A stretch of DNA of 64,000 nt from Edaphochlamys debaryana (Eukaryota > Chlorophyta > Chlorophyceae > Chlamydomonadales): assembly GCA_016858145.1 (NCBI GenBank), contig JAEHOE010000086.1, positions 186,001-250,000 on the forward strand, in the 5' to 3' direction. The position numbers and the translations under genes are program-made. Shown in pieces: positions 1 to 10,270 of the stretch. Every line of letters begins with the position of its first letter. Position 1 is the stretch's first letter. The notes under the pieces were generated by a model. It searched no databases. It saw only the letters and a list, made by a program, of their open reading frames with translations, and was not told the origin of the DNA.

Positions 1-778
1 GAGGGGGCAGCCTCAGGGCACCTGTATGTATTACCTTTCCTCGGCCTTCCGACAGGGCATGTGCTCATGCCGTCTCGAATGCGGCCGGAGGTAGCTCCAC
101 AACGTGCTGTGGCCGGGGCTGCAGCACGTTGATAGCCTTATTCGAAATTGTTTCTCTCTGGCTCCGCGGCGTTTCAGCGCTCCAGGAGCGTGCGCTGACA
201 CTGGGACCCCCCCGCCACGTAGCCCTTGCCGTAACAGTCTTCCCCAACAAAACATGGGTCTCCAGGGAACAATCCTTCGTAACGCCTGCGTGAAAGTTCC
301 CATAACGCCAACGAGCCCTTTGGAAAGAAGCTTGCGCGAGAACAATAGGAAGATAGCAGCTGATCTACCAAACGTGTCCATCCGCACCAGCAGCCAAGCA
401 GGGATTCCGGATTTCCGGGCCCACCTACCGTTCCACATCCCAGCCCTGGACGTGAGCCCCACGTTGGAACTCCATAGTAATTGAGCAATAAACAACGGGT
501 GCCCTTTCTATCCGATACATTGGCCTTCGCCCGTTTCCAGTCAAGGTCGCATACACTGGGTGCACAAAGAGATAAGTATTATGAGGCGACCAGCAGCGGG
601 CGCCCCAACCCGCCCCACATTTGCAAAGCAGCCTGCTGTCGCACCTATTGCGCATGCTTGAGGAATTAGCGCCTACTAGGTTTGCGCGAGTCATGCGCAT
701 CCTGGGCGCGTACCTGTCTAGTTCTATCTACCCTGCGTTTTGACCCTAACTAGGCATACAGACAGAGATGGCAAGATC
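1..778. other. Intergenic stretch, no supportable gene
   Basis: This stretch lies downstream of the minus-strand exostosin gene that ends at 779. Open frames occur on both strands, but none shows a recognisable motif, a consistent chain of splice sites or a protein-like composition. I saw no TGTAA poly(A) signal for the neighbouring gene here, so its 3' UTR end is undefined. Confidence 0.4.
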
Positions 779-3700
779 TTAGCTGGCGAACCAGGTCATG
801 TGCCCCACAAGGTCCGTGGCGGTGCTGTTCAGAATGCACGGGAACCACTTTTCCCGCTCCGTGATGCGGCTGTACGTCTCCGCATCCACCGTCCAGTTGT
901 TGTCTCGCCGCTTCTGCGCGGGGCAAGCCATGGGACGAGGGTGAAGCAGCGTGCGTGTGCCCAGCCATGCTCTCCACGAGACCGGGACCTGTGCCTGCTT
1001 GGGCCCGGCTGCGTGGGTCTGGGCCTGGGCGTGGGCTCATGATAGCAACCCCAAACAGCAGGCGGTCAAGCCCTAGCATCCCTCACCGTGAGGACGCGGA
1101 TAATGCCCTCAAAGGCGTCGTTGCCTCCGTCTTCCCCCACGAAGGGACCGTAGATGGACGAGTACATCATGTACGTCCACGCACCCCGGAGGTTGGCGCG
1201 CATCCGCTTTACGTACGGCTTGAGGCACTCCAGCTGTGGGGGGTTGCATGGCGGCGGGCGGGGCAGTGTTGTTGTTGCATGGAAGTGTGAGGTGGTGGAG
1301 TTACCCCTGCACGCCACCTGCCCCGCCCCATCCAGCCCGCTCAATCGTGCGCCGACCCCGCGCCCATCCTGTGCGCATCCCCATCGCGTAGGGCTGTGCG
1401 ATGAACGGGTGAAGTCTAAGGAGGTCAATGTCGTCATACCTTTCAAACGCGCGGTTATGGGCTTTGCCTATGTTTGCTGGGGCCGAGCTCCTAAGACGCA
1501 TCCATGCCATGTCGGCCGGCGACCCCGCAGGCCTGAAGGGTACCCCTAGGACACCTTCAGTCCAAACGTGCGCTTCCTGAATCACAGCCAGACCTAAACA
1601 TGCCCCAACAGTCCCCAATACACACCGCCAGCGCCCCGCTCGGTGCGCGGTCACGTACCCCGCGGTCCACCCTGTGTGCACCACGCGCGAGTCGCCTGCC
1701 CACCTGCTTTTCGAGATGATCCAGGTGCCGTACATGGACCAATGTGCTGAAGAGGTGCCAGGGCAAAATGTCTTCAAAAGGCAGAACGACTGGGACAGGT
1801 GTTGCGTGGACGATGGTCTGCTGCATGACGGGCAGGCAGCCGTGCAGGATGGCCGGGTGGTAGCGGTCCGGAACCCCGCCGCTCTGCCCGACTGGGCTGT
1901 AGCACCAGTCGGTCCTCTGTGGTATGGCCAGGGCAAGCAAGGACAAAAGTTATGACTTGAAAGCTTGCCTCGATTGGGGCCTACCGTGTGCAGACGTGGC
2001 AGGGGAAACTAAAGCGAGCGCGCTGCCCCAGGCCTTCAAGCGGGGCGGAGTCCTGGACTAGGTCCCGTCCTTACGTTCCACTGAGTGACAGGGGGGTGGA
2101 GCCAGCAGGCTCGTGGTTCTTAACAGGTAGGTTGGAGCACGGCGACGGCCGTGAGCTAGCATGACCAGTTGCAAGAAGACGAAGGGACAGTGGAGAGCAA
2201 AGCAGCTCCCGGCTACTGACGGACCAGCAGACGCACCCTCATGAACGGTGCAAAGGGCACGGGCTTGTCCTCTCCAGAGCGGACGATCTTGTATCTGCAT
2301 GCAGCGTTGGGGTGCGTCCGGGGCATCGAGCTCGCTTCAACCAGTGCTGATGAGTGAGTGCGCGGGGAGGGGGCCAGATAGCAAAGCCGAGATGGCGAAG
2401 CTCGGCCGCAGCCACGCCTCGCTATGCGGATCTGCAGTCGGCTGTGTGGTCTGTGACGCTGGTATACACATAGCGACAGCTTCCGTCCCACTTCGTCGCC
2501 CCCTTACCCGGGCTTGTTTCGGTAGTGCGCATAGATGCCTCCCCGTCCTGTATACTCTGTAGCGTCGGGGTGCTGCATGGGGGCCAGAGACGGGCGCACA
2601 AAGTCAGCGAACAGCTGCTGCATCTGAGATATGACGTACCCACGCACGTACGACTTGGCTACGCGGGCTGGTGCAGGGTCCGTCGAAAGCAGGGTAAGGC
2701 ATGGAGTGAGCCGCATAGAGGGTGAGCGGGCCAATTGAAAGGCGCGCATACCGGTAGTACGTGCTGGCCGACGTATTGGGCTTCACCAAGCACAGTGGGT
2801 ACGTGGCACGTGTGTTTGGGATGAGCCGGAGGGAGCTCAGCTTGTGTGAGCGGCCGTCGACTGGCTCACAGGGATGGCACCCCACCCCGGGTCGTGCAAG
2901 CCTGTAGGCTAGCTAGCGGCTCCACCCCTCCGCCAACGGAGGGCACACGGAGCCGCAGCCATGCCGGCGCCCGGGGGCTGCAGCTGTGCCGCCGCCAGGG
3001 CTGCAGACCCAGGCACTGGAGCTCGCTGCAGCCCAGGCGGCCGCCGCCGGGGCCCCAGCCCCCAGCCTCTGCTGTCGCCCCTCCCTGGCTGCTTCACCTT
3101 GATTAAACCGCCGTAGAAAAAGGTGTTTGTCCGATTACTTTCCAGAATTTCCTGCACGGGAAGGCGGCCAGCAGCGTTAGCCCCCCGGCCTGCTGCACCT
3201 GCCTGACCTTGCCCATTCCCGGGCTCTGCTGACGATGCTTCTTAGGCACTCCCGGCTCATGCACGCGCCGGCACCTGCCTTCCTGAGCCCCTCGTTCCGG
3301 GACCAAACCGCCGTCCGCTGCAGCATCGTTCGGTTGTACCTGGATCATAAGGTCACACATTGCTGTCACACTGCGGTCACACCGCCCTGTCACAGCGCCC
3401 GGGGGACTTAGCGGATGGGGCGCCCCGAGTCACCCACCCACCCACCCGCAGAGCGCCGCACAGACGTTGGAAAGGATGGGGATGAAGATGTCTTTCTTTG
3501 CTTGAAAGCACCACACGCACTCCGACTGATTTAAGTCAGCTCCCGTCCGCATCCCCAGGTTGAGGAACATGCCCAGGGCTACCGCCGTCGGCAAAGAGGA
3601 GAGGGCAAGAGGAAGGGGTAAGACCGAGGAGCCAGGGGCCCTGAGCATTCCTTGACGGATCTTCCAGGCTACAGCCTCGCCTCAGGAGACCACCTTGCCA

Positions 3701-4679
3701 CCGCCCAGCCAGATCACGCATGCACCTCCGCCGCAGACCGGGTCACACAGCCCGCCAATGGCGCCCATTCGTTCTCACCACGCCCGGGGCAGGCCGGGTT
3801 GATGTCTTCGGGGATCTCGGGATCGGGGCATTTGGTGGGATTGTTGAACGCTACCGAGCCCGGCCCGCCATCACCTGCCAAGGGTCGCCGGGATGGGCGC
3901 ACGGGTGACGGAAGAACTCAGGGTTACATGGGTAAAAAAACACGCTGGCCTTGCTCAGTAATCACATCCCCCCATCCCTCCATGGCTGTGCGCACGCCAG
4001 GATCTGACCGAAAGAGTTTGCTCGCCTGGGAAGAAAATGTAGTGCCGGACCTGCCCCGCGTCACGCGTGCGGTTGAACCAGGGGTACTTGGTGCGCACCA
4101 CGTTCAGGTGCGCGAGCAGCTGTTGTTGTGTGTCGAAATGCCCGCGTGTGGGGATGAAGTAGTAGTCAGCTGTCGGATTGGGGGTGCAGGAAGGGGAGGG
4201 GTGCAAAAGTTGCGTGGAGGTCATGTGCAGGTCGGTGCACGGGGCGGGGGGGCGGGCGAGGAAGCTAAATAGGGGGGGTTGAAGAAAGCTGCAGGTTGGT
4301 ACACCGGCCGGGGGGACAGGGGGGGACGTGCGAGGACCAAGGGCCCGCGTGCCCCGCCCATGCCCCCGCCCCCGTGCCCCCGAAACCCTCCCACCCATTC
4401 ACCGGTGTCACCGTCCGGCCAGGCGTACTCAGATTCGCGAAACCGTCTCGTCAGTCGGGGCACGACGGTAACGTCGCCAAGCTCATCCGCAGCATCATGC
4501 CCCGACCCCTTGAAGTCGTAGATGTAGACCCGCAATCTCCTCGAGTCGATAATAGCGATGAAGAGCGCGATGGCGAGTGCGAGCGCGCACAAACCCAAGT
4601 TTAGCGAACGGGCCGACCACAACATGCTCTTGTCAGGCGGGCGACTGGCACTGGTGGATGCACGATCAAGCTCACTCAA
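779..4679 (-). CDS. Exostosin-family glycosyltransferase, type II membrane protein
   Basis: Exostosin-like glycosyltransferases transfer sugars to matrix or cell-wall glycans in the Golgi lumen. The start at 4679 gives a short cytosolic tail, one membrane segment (about residues 26-44, LGLCALALAIALFIAII) and then the exostosin opening block RVYIYDF. Later blocks are ADYYFIP, KKDIFIPI, NRTNTFFYGG, AILHGCLPV and LPFEDILPW. Exons read: 4679-4412, 4169-4026, 3874-3779, 3578-3442, 3151-3098, 2840-2752, about 2668-2508 (start unresolved), 2294-2237, 1916-1704, 1576-1440, 1233-1087 and 913-779 (TAA). Phases agree at most joins; the joins around 2750-2668 and 1440-1233 do not close, so an exon edge is wrong or missing there. 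The second intron needs a GC donor. It has no EGF domains, unlike the two plus-strand paralogues. The family call is firm; the donor sugar and acceptor cannot be read from sequence. Confidence 0.85.
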
Positions 4680-5592
4680 GCGAAGCTCAAGACTGTCGAG
4701 ACTGCTTGCAGTGGAGTGCCGCGACCCTGAATTGGGATGCGCGTGGCGACTAACGTGCTTAGTCCATTGGCTGGCATAGGTTGCGCTAGGTCTGTATCAT
4801 AAGTCTATTGGTCTTGCCCAGAACGGGTGATGCGGGACCTCAACAAGTGGTGGGCAAAGGGGTGTAGGGTCCGTGTAGCGTCACCGACAACGCGCCATCC
4901 GCAAGGCCCGCGACACTGCAGTTTACAGCTCGTGGCACAAGCTTGGATAAGCTAGGCGGCACCTCTCGGGGAAGGATGCGAATGGCCCGACCTTCCGCAG
5001 GCAGCCGCAGGTGGCGTTGCGCATCGTCGCGTTTATGCTACGCACTACGTGCTGAACTGAGTGTCGCGTGAAAGTTGTCCCTACAATCCGGTGCCGGCCT
5101 CCACGCCCCCCCCTCCCCCCCTTCTGTCTGACGGATGCGCATCGTCCGCGCTTCGCCACAACGCTTGCGTAGTTTGCGGACCACGCCCAATGCCGCAAGC
5201 AAGCGCTTCACTTCGTTACTGTCTTCAATCCCCATGGCCCCCTTGGCACGCCGCCACAGTGACGAGGCGGTCATCACTGACAGTCCTTCGTTTGCGGGGA
5301 GGGTGCGGGCATGGGTGCGCGGGCCTCTTCGCACTCCGAAGCACTTCCAGGTTCCGGGGCCTCGAAGGGTCTGTGCCCGTGATCTCGCCCGTTACCTCAA
5401 ACTTACATAGCAATAGCAACACCGGTTGCATGAGCTCTTCCAAGCTGCACGCGGTTCGGAGACCACAAGTGTCTCCGTTTGCAAAACGCCCGCCAACCGG
5501 GCCCAACTGAAGTCCCAAGGGAATACCTGCGAGCAACCTGTAATCCTGGATAGCTACATGCTTCCCTGCCCCCATGCCTCCCTGCTCATCGA
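4680..5592. other. Spacer with a weak minus-strand exon candidate
   Basis: Between the exostosin and TspO genes the minus strand has a protein-like run at about 5275-5120 (AKGAMGIEDSNEVKRLLAAL). A possible upstream piece ends at a GTAAGT donor near 5406. I could not join these into a full reading frame and recognise no family. This could be a small hypothetical gene or chance; the remainder shows nothing. Confidence 0.2.
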
Positions 5593-5595
5593 GCA

Positions 5596-5616
5596 TTACA
5601 CACCACAGAGTTTACA
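5596..5616 (-). terminator. Two TGTAA poly(A) signals of the TspO gene
   Basis: TTACA on the plus strand at 5596-5600 and 5612-5616 reads as TGTAA on the minus strand, the usual chlorophyte poly(A) signal. It lies about 310-325 nt beyond the TAA of the TspO gene, a typical 3' UTR length in these algae. Confidence 0.55.
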
Positions 5617-5920
5617 GCCCCAGCCAAAATGGCCAGACTATGGCCCCCCACCCCCCACATGCTCCCCGCCCTGGCAGTACCTCGCTTCCGCTCTGTGTCC
5701 CGCCGTCCCTCGCTGCAACGCCCTCGCTCGGGATCCCGCACCCCCTGCACCCTGCTGCGTGGGCAACCGACTAGGGGACTAGGGGACCTGATACCCGACT
5801 AGGCTGAACCCCACCCTCCCACCCGGCCGCCAACTGCTGGTTGGAACCGTGCCCGCCTCAGACCGTGCCGCAACCGACCTCGTCGGCATTCCTCCTATTC
5901 CCCCCCATTTTCGGCCCTCC

Positions 5921-8900
5921 TTAGATGGCGCCCGCCGCCTCCAGCTCCTTCTGCATGGCCTTGGCGGCGCCCGCCACGGAGCCGCCCGCCTCGGACTCCG
6001 TACCGGCGGGCGAGGGGGCGGCGGCGGAGGCCTTCTCCACCTCGGCGGCAATGGCCTGGGGTGGGTGGGGGCAGGGGAGGAGGCGGGATAAAAAGCCGTG
6101 AGCAGTCGCCAACAGGGCTTGACGCTGCTGTGCTTCTATCTAGGCCTGAACTCAATACCTGAATCCTAGCCTCTCAGACGTCTCACCTTGGACGCGGGCG
6201 CCATGGAGGCGGGCGTGGAGCCGGCGGAGGCGGAGGGCGCGGGCGCGGCGGGGCCCGTAACGCCCACGGCAGCGCCCTGTGGCGGGGATAGAGGGGAAGG
6301 TGCAGTCGGGCCGATCAGGGATTCGGCACGCTGCGCTTTGCGCTGCCCTTCGCAAGCCCGACTGCCCCCGCAGCTTGTCTGACGAGCCCTGCCGCGACTC
6401 TTGCCGCGCCTACTGCATCTCCTTCATAAACTCCCTGGCCTTCTCGCAAGTGCACCCGTCCTCCCAGTGCGCTCACCGTCGACTTGACCGCCCCCACGGC
6501 GCTGTCCAGGGCGTGCTTGGCGCCCTCCGCCGCCGCCACCACGGGCTTGGCGGCCTCAGCGCCGTGCTGCACCGCGGCGGAGGCTGGGGGGCGAGGGGAT
6601 GGGGGGAAAGAGGGCGTGTGTATGTGTCTGCCGTGTCGGGCCTGGCCACTGCCACCATGGCCGCCGTTCTTTGTTGTATGCATGGCAGGTGGGTGGGTGG
6701 TAGCGGCTGCTCGCTTAGGCCAAGGCCGCGTGGGTTCGGCAGAAAGGCGGGGGAGTGGCCGAGTGCAGTGTGGTAGGGGCTGCTTGCCAAAGCTACACAT
6801 GCGCGGCGGCACAGCCGGCCAGGCGTAAGGTGCTGATGCCTTATGATGAGCATGTACTTCGAGGACTGCTCGCGCAAGCCGACGAAGCGTAGGCGCGGCG
6901 GGAGGCGGGCCGTCCCTAGGGCGAGGAACCCAAAAACCCGAAAGCTGCCCGATGGCAGGGCTTCGCACCCGCCGTGGGGATCTTGTCGGCCGCGAGGACC
7001 GCCTTGAGGTACTTCCGGGACGTGCCTGGGTTGTACGACAGCACGGTATTGGCCGCAAGGTGTGGTGTGGTGGTGGTGGTGGTGGTATGGAGGGTGGAGT
7101 CGGGGAGTCGAGAGGCGACACGGCATGGTTTCCGTGCGTTGTGGCACGGCATGGATCCGCACGGTTCGGTGTGGTTTGGTACGGTGCGGTACGGGACGAT
7201 TTGGTTCGGTATGGTGCGGTGCGGCACGGTTTGGTTCGGGCGGTTTGGTGCGGGCAAGAGGATGGATTTGAGAGGTGGTCAGGGTAGTTCCGGACGGGGC
7301 TTTGAAACCTTGCCAGCACAGGAGCGAGCGCAGCCTGCCTCCGCAACCAAAGGCGCATCATGCATGCCACACACGCCCGCCCACTGCACCCCACCCCCCC
7401 GACCCCACCCGGCCCTCCACCCACCCGCCTCCACCGCCTTGCTCCCCGCCGACACCGCCGCCGCCGCGTCCTTGGCCGCCACCACCGCCTCCTTGACCGC
7501 GGAGGCGGGCTTGGCCGAGTCCTTCTCGGCCTTGGCGTCCGCCGCCTTCTGCTTGCGGCCCTGCGGGAAAGAGGGATGCAAGGGTGGAAAGAGGGATGCA
7601 AGGGTAAAGAAAGGGAGCGAGGAACGGAGAAGCCTGAGCATGGGACAACGAGTGTGCAGGGCGGCGGTAGGCCTCGGCGGTCTGGCTTACGTAATAACAA
7701 AGAAACGGCCAAGACAGCGAGAGTTTCACGTCTGCCGTAAAACTGCCGTACCTTGAAGAGGCGCTCCTCGGGGTTCTTGGCCAGGATGGCGGCGTTGAGG
7801 GCGGTGGCGTACGACACCCACACCAGGTACGGCACCATGAGGGGCAGCTGCATGGCGCGAGGGGGGCGAGGGTGGGCGCAGCTTACCAAAGGGGCGAGGG
7901 CCGCGAGGTGGAGGACTAAGGGAAGCCACACGGGCGCAGCTTACCACACTACATCTCTCGTGACCGCTTGAAGAGTAAGACTGTGCCTTCTAGATCGGGT
8001 CCACCCGCACCCACACACCTGCACCGCGGGCTTGTGGGCGATGGACATGGTGACAGTGGCGGCGGTGGCGAGGCCCAGCAGCGCTGGAGGAGGGGAGGGG
8101 AGGCGGTTGGGCAGAGAGCGGAGGCGGAGACGACGCACGTGGTTATGGGATTGTGGGGCACAGGAGATGCCACCATTTACAGAGCGCACACGCCATGCCC
8201 TACCCCCATGCTGCCCGCCCTCCTCCTCACCCGAAATGTCAATCAGGGCGACATCCGTCTTGTGCGTCTTGAAGAAGAGGGGGTTCCTGCGGCACAGAGG
8301 GGAGAGGAGGGGCCGCGGAGTGTCGAGGCCCTTGCATTGATCTAAAAGGGCAAAGCAAAGTCACTACGGTCTGATCGCGTCGGTCAGCTGCGGTTATCGG
8401 TGATGCATTTGACTCGCCGTATAGACCGACATAAGTCCTCTCACCAGGCCAGGTTGAAGACCAGCTGAGCGGCGTAGAGGCTCAGAGCCACGGCGTCCAT
8501 GCGGCCCTTGCCTGAAACGTGCCAAGAACACCCAGGGATGTGCTTTATAAAAGCGCCGGTGGGTGCGGCGTGTGTCCAAGTCCGCCTTGGTTCAGCCCCC
8601 TTCCCCCAATTCCCTCATCAAATACCCGGACGCCGCACGCCCCCGGCCCCACCCTTCTTGCGGAAGATGAACCACGAGGCGGTGCCCATGGACACGTACA
8701 GCACCGACCACACGGGGCCGAACAGGAAGTTCGGCGGTCGGGATTGGGGTTGAGGGGTGCAGAGCGTGGGTATTAAGGAGGACTAGGTAGAGCGCGAAGG
8801 GAAGCCGAGGGGCCAGTGGGTGCGGCTGCGGTGATGGTAACGCGAGGCGAGCGGCGGTGGGCAAGGCGGGTGAGTAGCCACAGGTGACCGGCTTGTGGAG

Positions 8901-9985
8901 ACGCTTACCGGCGGGGTCCTGGACGGGAAGTCAGAGGCGACGGCGGCAGAGAAAGAGGGGACGGGGGAAAGGTGGGAACAGGGTAGGCTTAGATACAGGT
9001 TGGGCTCGCAGCCTGAGGCGTCCCCCATCCGTCATCCACGCAAGCAGCTCCTGAGCCCCATAATCCCTGGCACCCCCAGCAACAGCGTGTGCTGTGAACC
9101 GCGAGTGGTACTCGACTCACACCCTCATGCCCAGGCTGAGCCCCCATGCAGTCGCTCACCACCTGGGCTTCTTGATCTTGGCATACCTGGAACAGAGAGG
9201 AAGGGACAATGGGATGACGGGAGGTGTGGCAAGTCGACGTGACGTAGGGTGACAGGGGTTGCGTTGCAGACAAGCAGGCAGCGAGAGGTAGAGGTGGAGG
9301 TGGCAGGCAGCGCGTCAGTGCTATGCGGAGCCGGGAGGTGGGAGGCAGTGGCAATGCGGCTTAGCGCGCGCCCTAGACGGCAGGGAGGCGCGCGGCGCGT
9401 GCTAGGGTGGGGCTGTGAGGGCGCAAGGTAGGCGCGGAGGTGGAAACTGCCGAAGCAGGCGCCGCGCGCCAGGACGTGGCGAGGCTCTCAAGTTGACGTC
9501 AACGCCCTAGCAAGCCCCTCGGCTGCGTCGCCGTCCCGGAACAGCAGCGGCCGGTCCATCAGCCGACGTCCCAGACTTCCAGCCCTAACGGCCCCGCACT
9601 CCGGGTGCGAGCGCGAGCGTTACGCCAAGCGCGGTCCTAGGCGAGCTGAAGCCAGGCATTGCTTCGGCGAGCTTGGCCGCACCGCGACGCAAGTCCAAGG
9701 CTAGCCTGCCATCACCGACGTATCGACGCCTCACCAGGTGACGACGTCCTTCTGGCTGGCGAGGGCCCCGATGAGGCCACCGGCCAGAGGCACGGCGATG
9801 GAGCCGATCTGCGGAGGCAACGCGGGCGAGCAGGGCGGAGGCCCTGACCGTTTTGCGCTGTCGACGCCGAGAGCCGTCGCGCGCAAGCCGTCGCGTCTTG
9901 CCTAGCCAGGCCCCCAGCGGGCGCCCTCTCCCAGCGCAGCTTGAGGGACCCAAACGCAGCTTACGAGGGACAAGCCTTGGCCCAT
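5921..9985 (-). CDS. TSPO: TspO/MBR (translocator protein) family with long C-terminal extension
   Basis: TspO/MBR proteins are five-helix membrane proteins that bind tetrapyrroles and sterols, in mitochondria or other membranes. Exons 9985-9965, 9808-9735, 9186-9160, 8918-8909, 8731-8653, 8511-8445, 8286-8231, 8083-8019, 7847-7752, 7560-7425, 6583-6477, 6276-6187 and 6055-5921 keep phase and give 320 residues. The core (1-165) has IAVPLAGGLIGAL, KKPRWTPP, NFLFGPVWSVLY, LVFNLAWNPLFF and PYLVWVSYATALN, the classic TspO blocks. Residues 166-320 are an Ala/Lys/Ser-rich hydrophilic tail not normal for a family of about 160-190 residues. The fourth exon is only 10 nt. The fifth exon lacks an AG before the codon AAC at 8731, so that junction is anomalous. 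The ATG is chosen because MGQGLSL joins the second exon in phase at a GTAAGC donor. The gene is divergent from the neighbouring EGF-exostosin gene. Confidence 0.9.
7131..7262. repeat. Imperfect CGGT/TGGT-rich simple repeat in a TspO intron
   Basis: A degenerate array of CGGTNTGGT-like pieces (cggttcggtgtggtttggta and similar) lies in the intron of about 840 nt between the exons ending at 7425 and starting at 6583. It explains the long open frames seen there on both strands. No function is inferred. Confidence 0.6.
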
Positions 9986-10270
9986 TTTGCGTTGCCAAAG
10001 CTCTCGACAGGATTTGCAACACCTCGGTGGGCCGCACGCAGGTAAGAAGCAGTGAGCGCTTAAAGGATGTGCTGTGCGTTATAACAAGGGACTGCGTGCA
10101 TCCCAGAGTTCTTGCCCGCTCCTTGGCCAGCCTGATGGCGCCATCGGGCAAGGGCTTGCCCCCGAGTGTGGATTTTGCACGTACTCACCACTGTTGACAA
10201 CGAAACGCTGAACCGCGATGCATCCATAGCGACCCAACCACAGCAGCCTGTGTTGAAGCGCGCGGGAAAG
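9986..10270. promoter_or_regulatory. Divergent promoter region between TspO and EGF-exostosin copy 1
   Basis: The two start codons, at 9985 (minus) and 10271 (plus), face away from each other with 285 bp between them, so both 5' UTRs and promoters must share this space. I found no convincing TATA box. The segmental duplication begins near 10173, so only about 98 bp upstream of the plus-strand ATG is shared with copy 2; the two copies therefore probably have different promoters. Confidence 0.5.

Noticed and set aside
104..484. 126-codon plus-strand frame at the window edge
   Set aside because: No domain, overlapping open frames on both strands and no splice or UTR support.
6315..7931. 538-codon minus-strand frame
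   Set aside because: It merges TspO exons, introns and simple repeats; only the pieces with TspO motifs and splice edges are real, and they lie partly in other frames.
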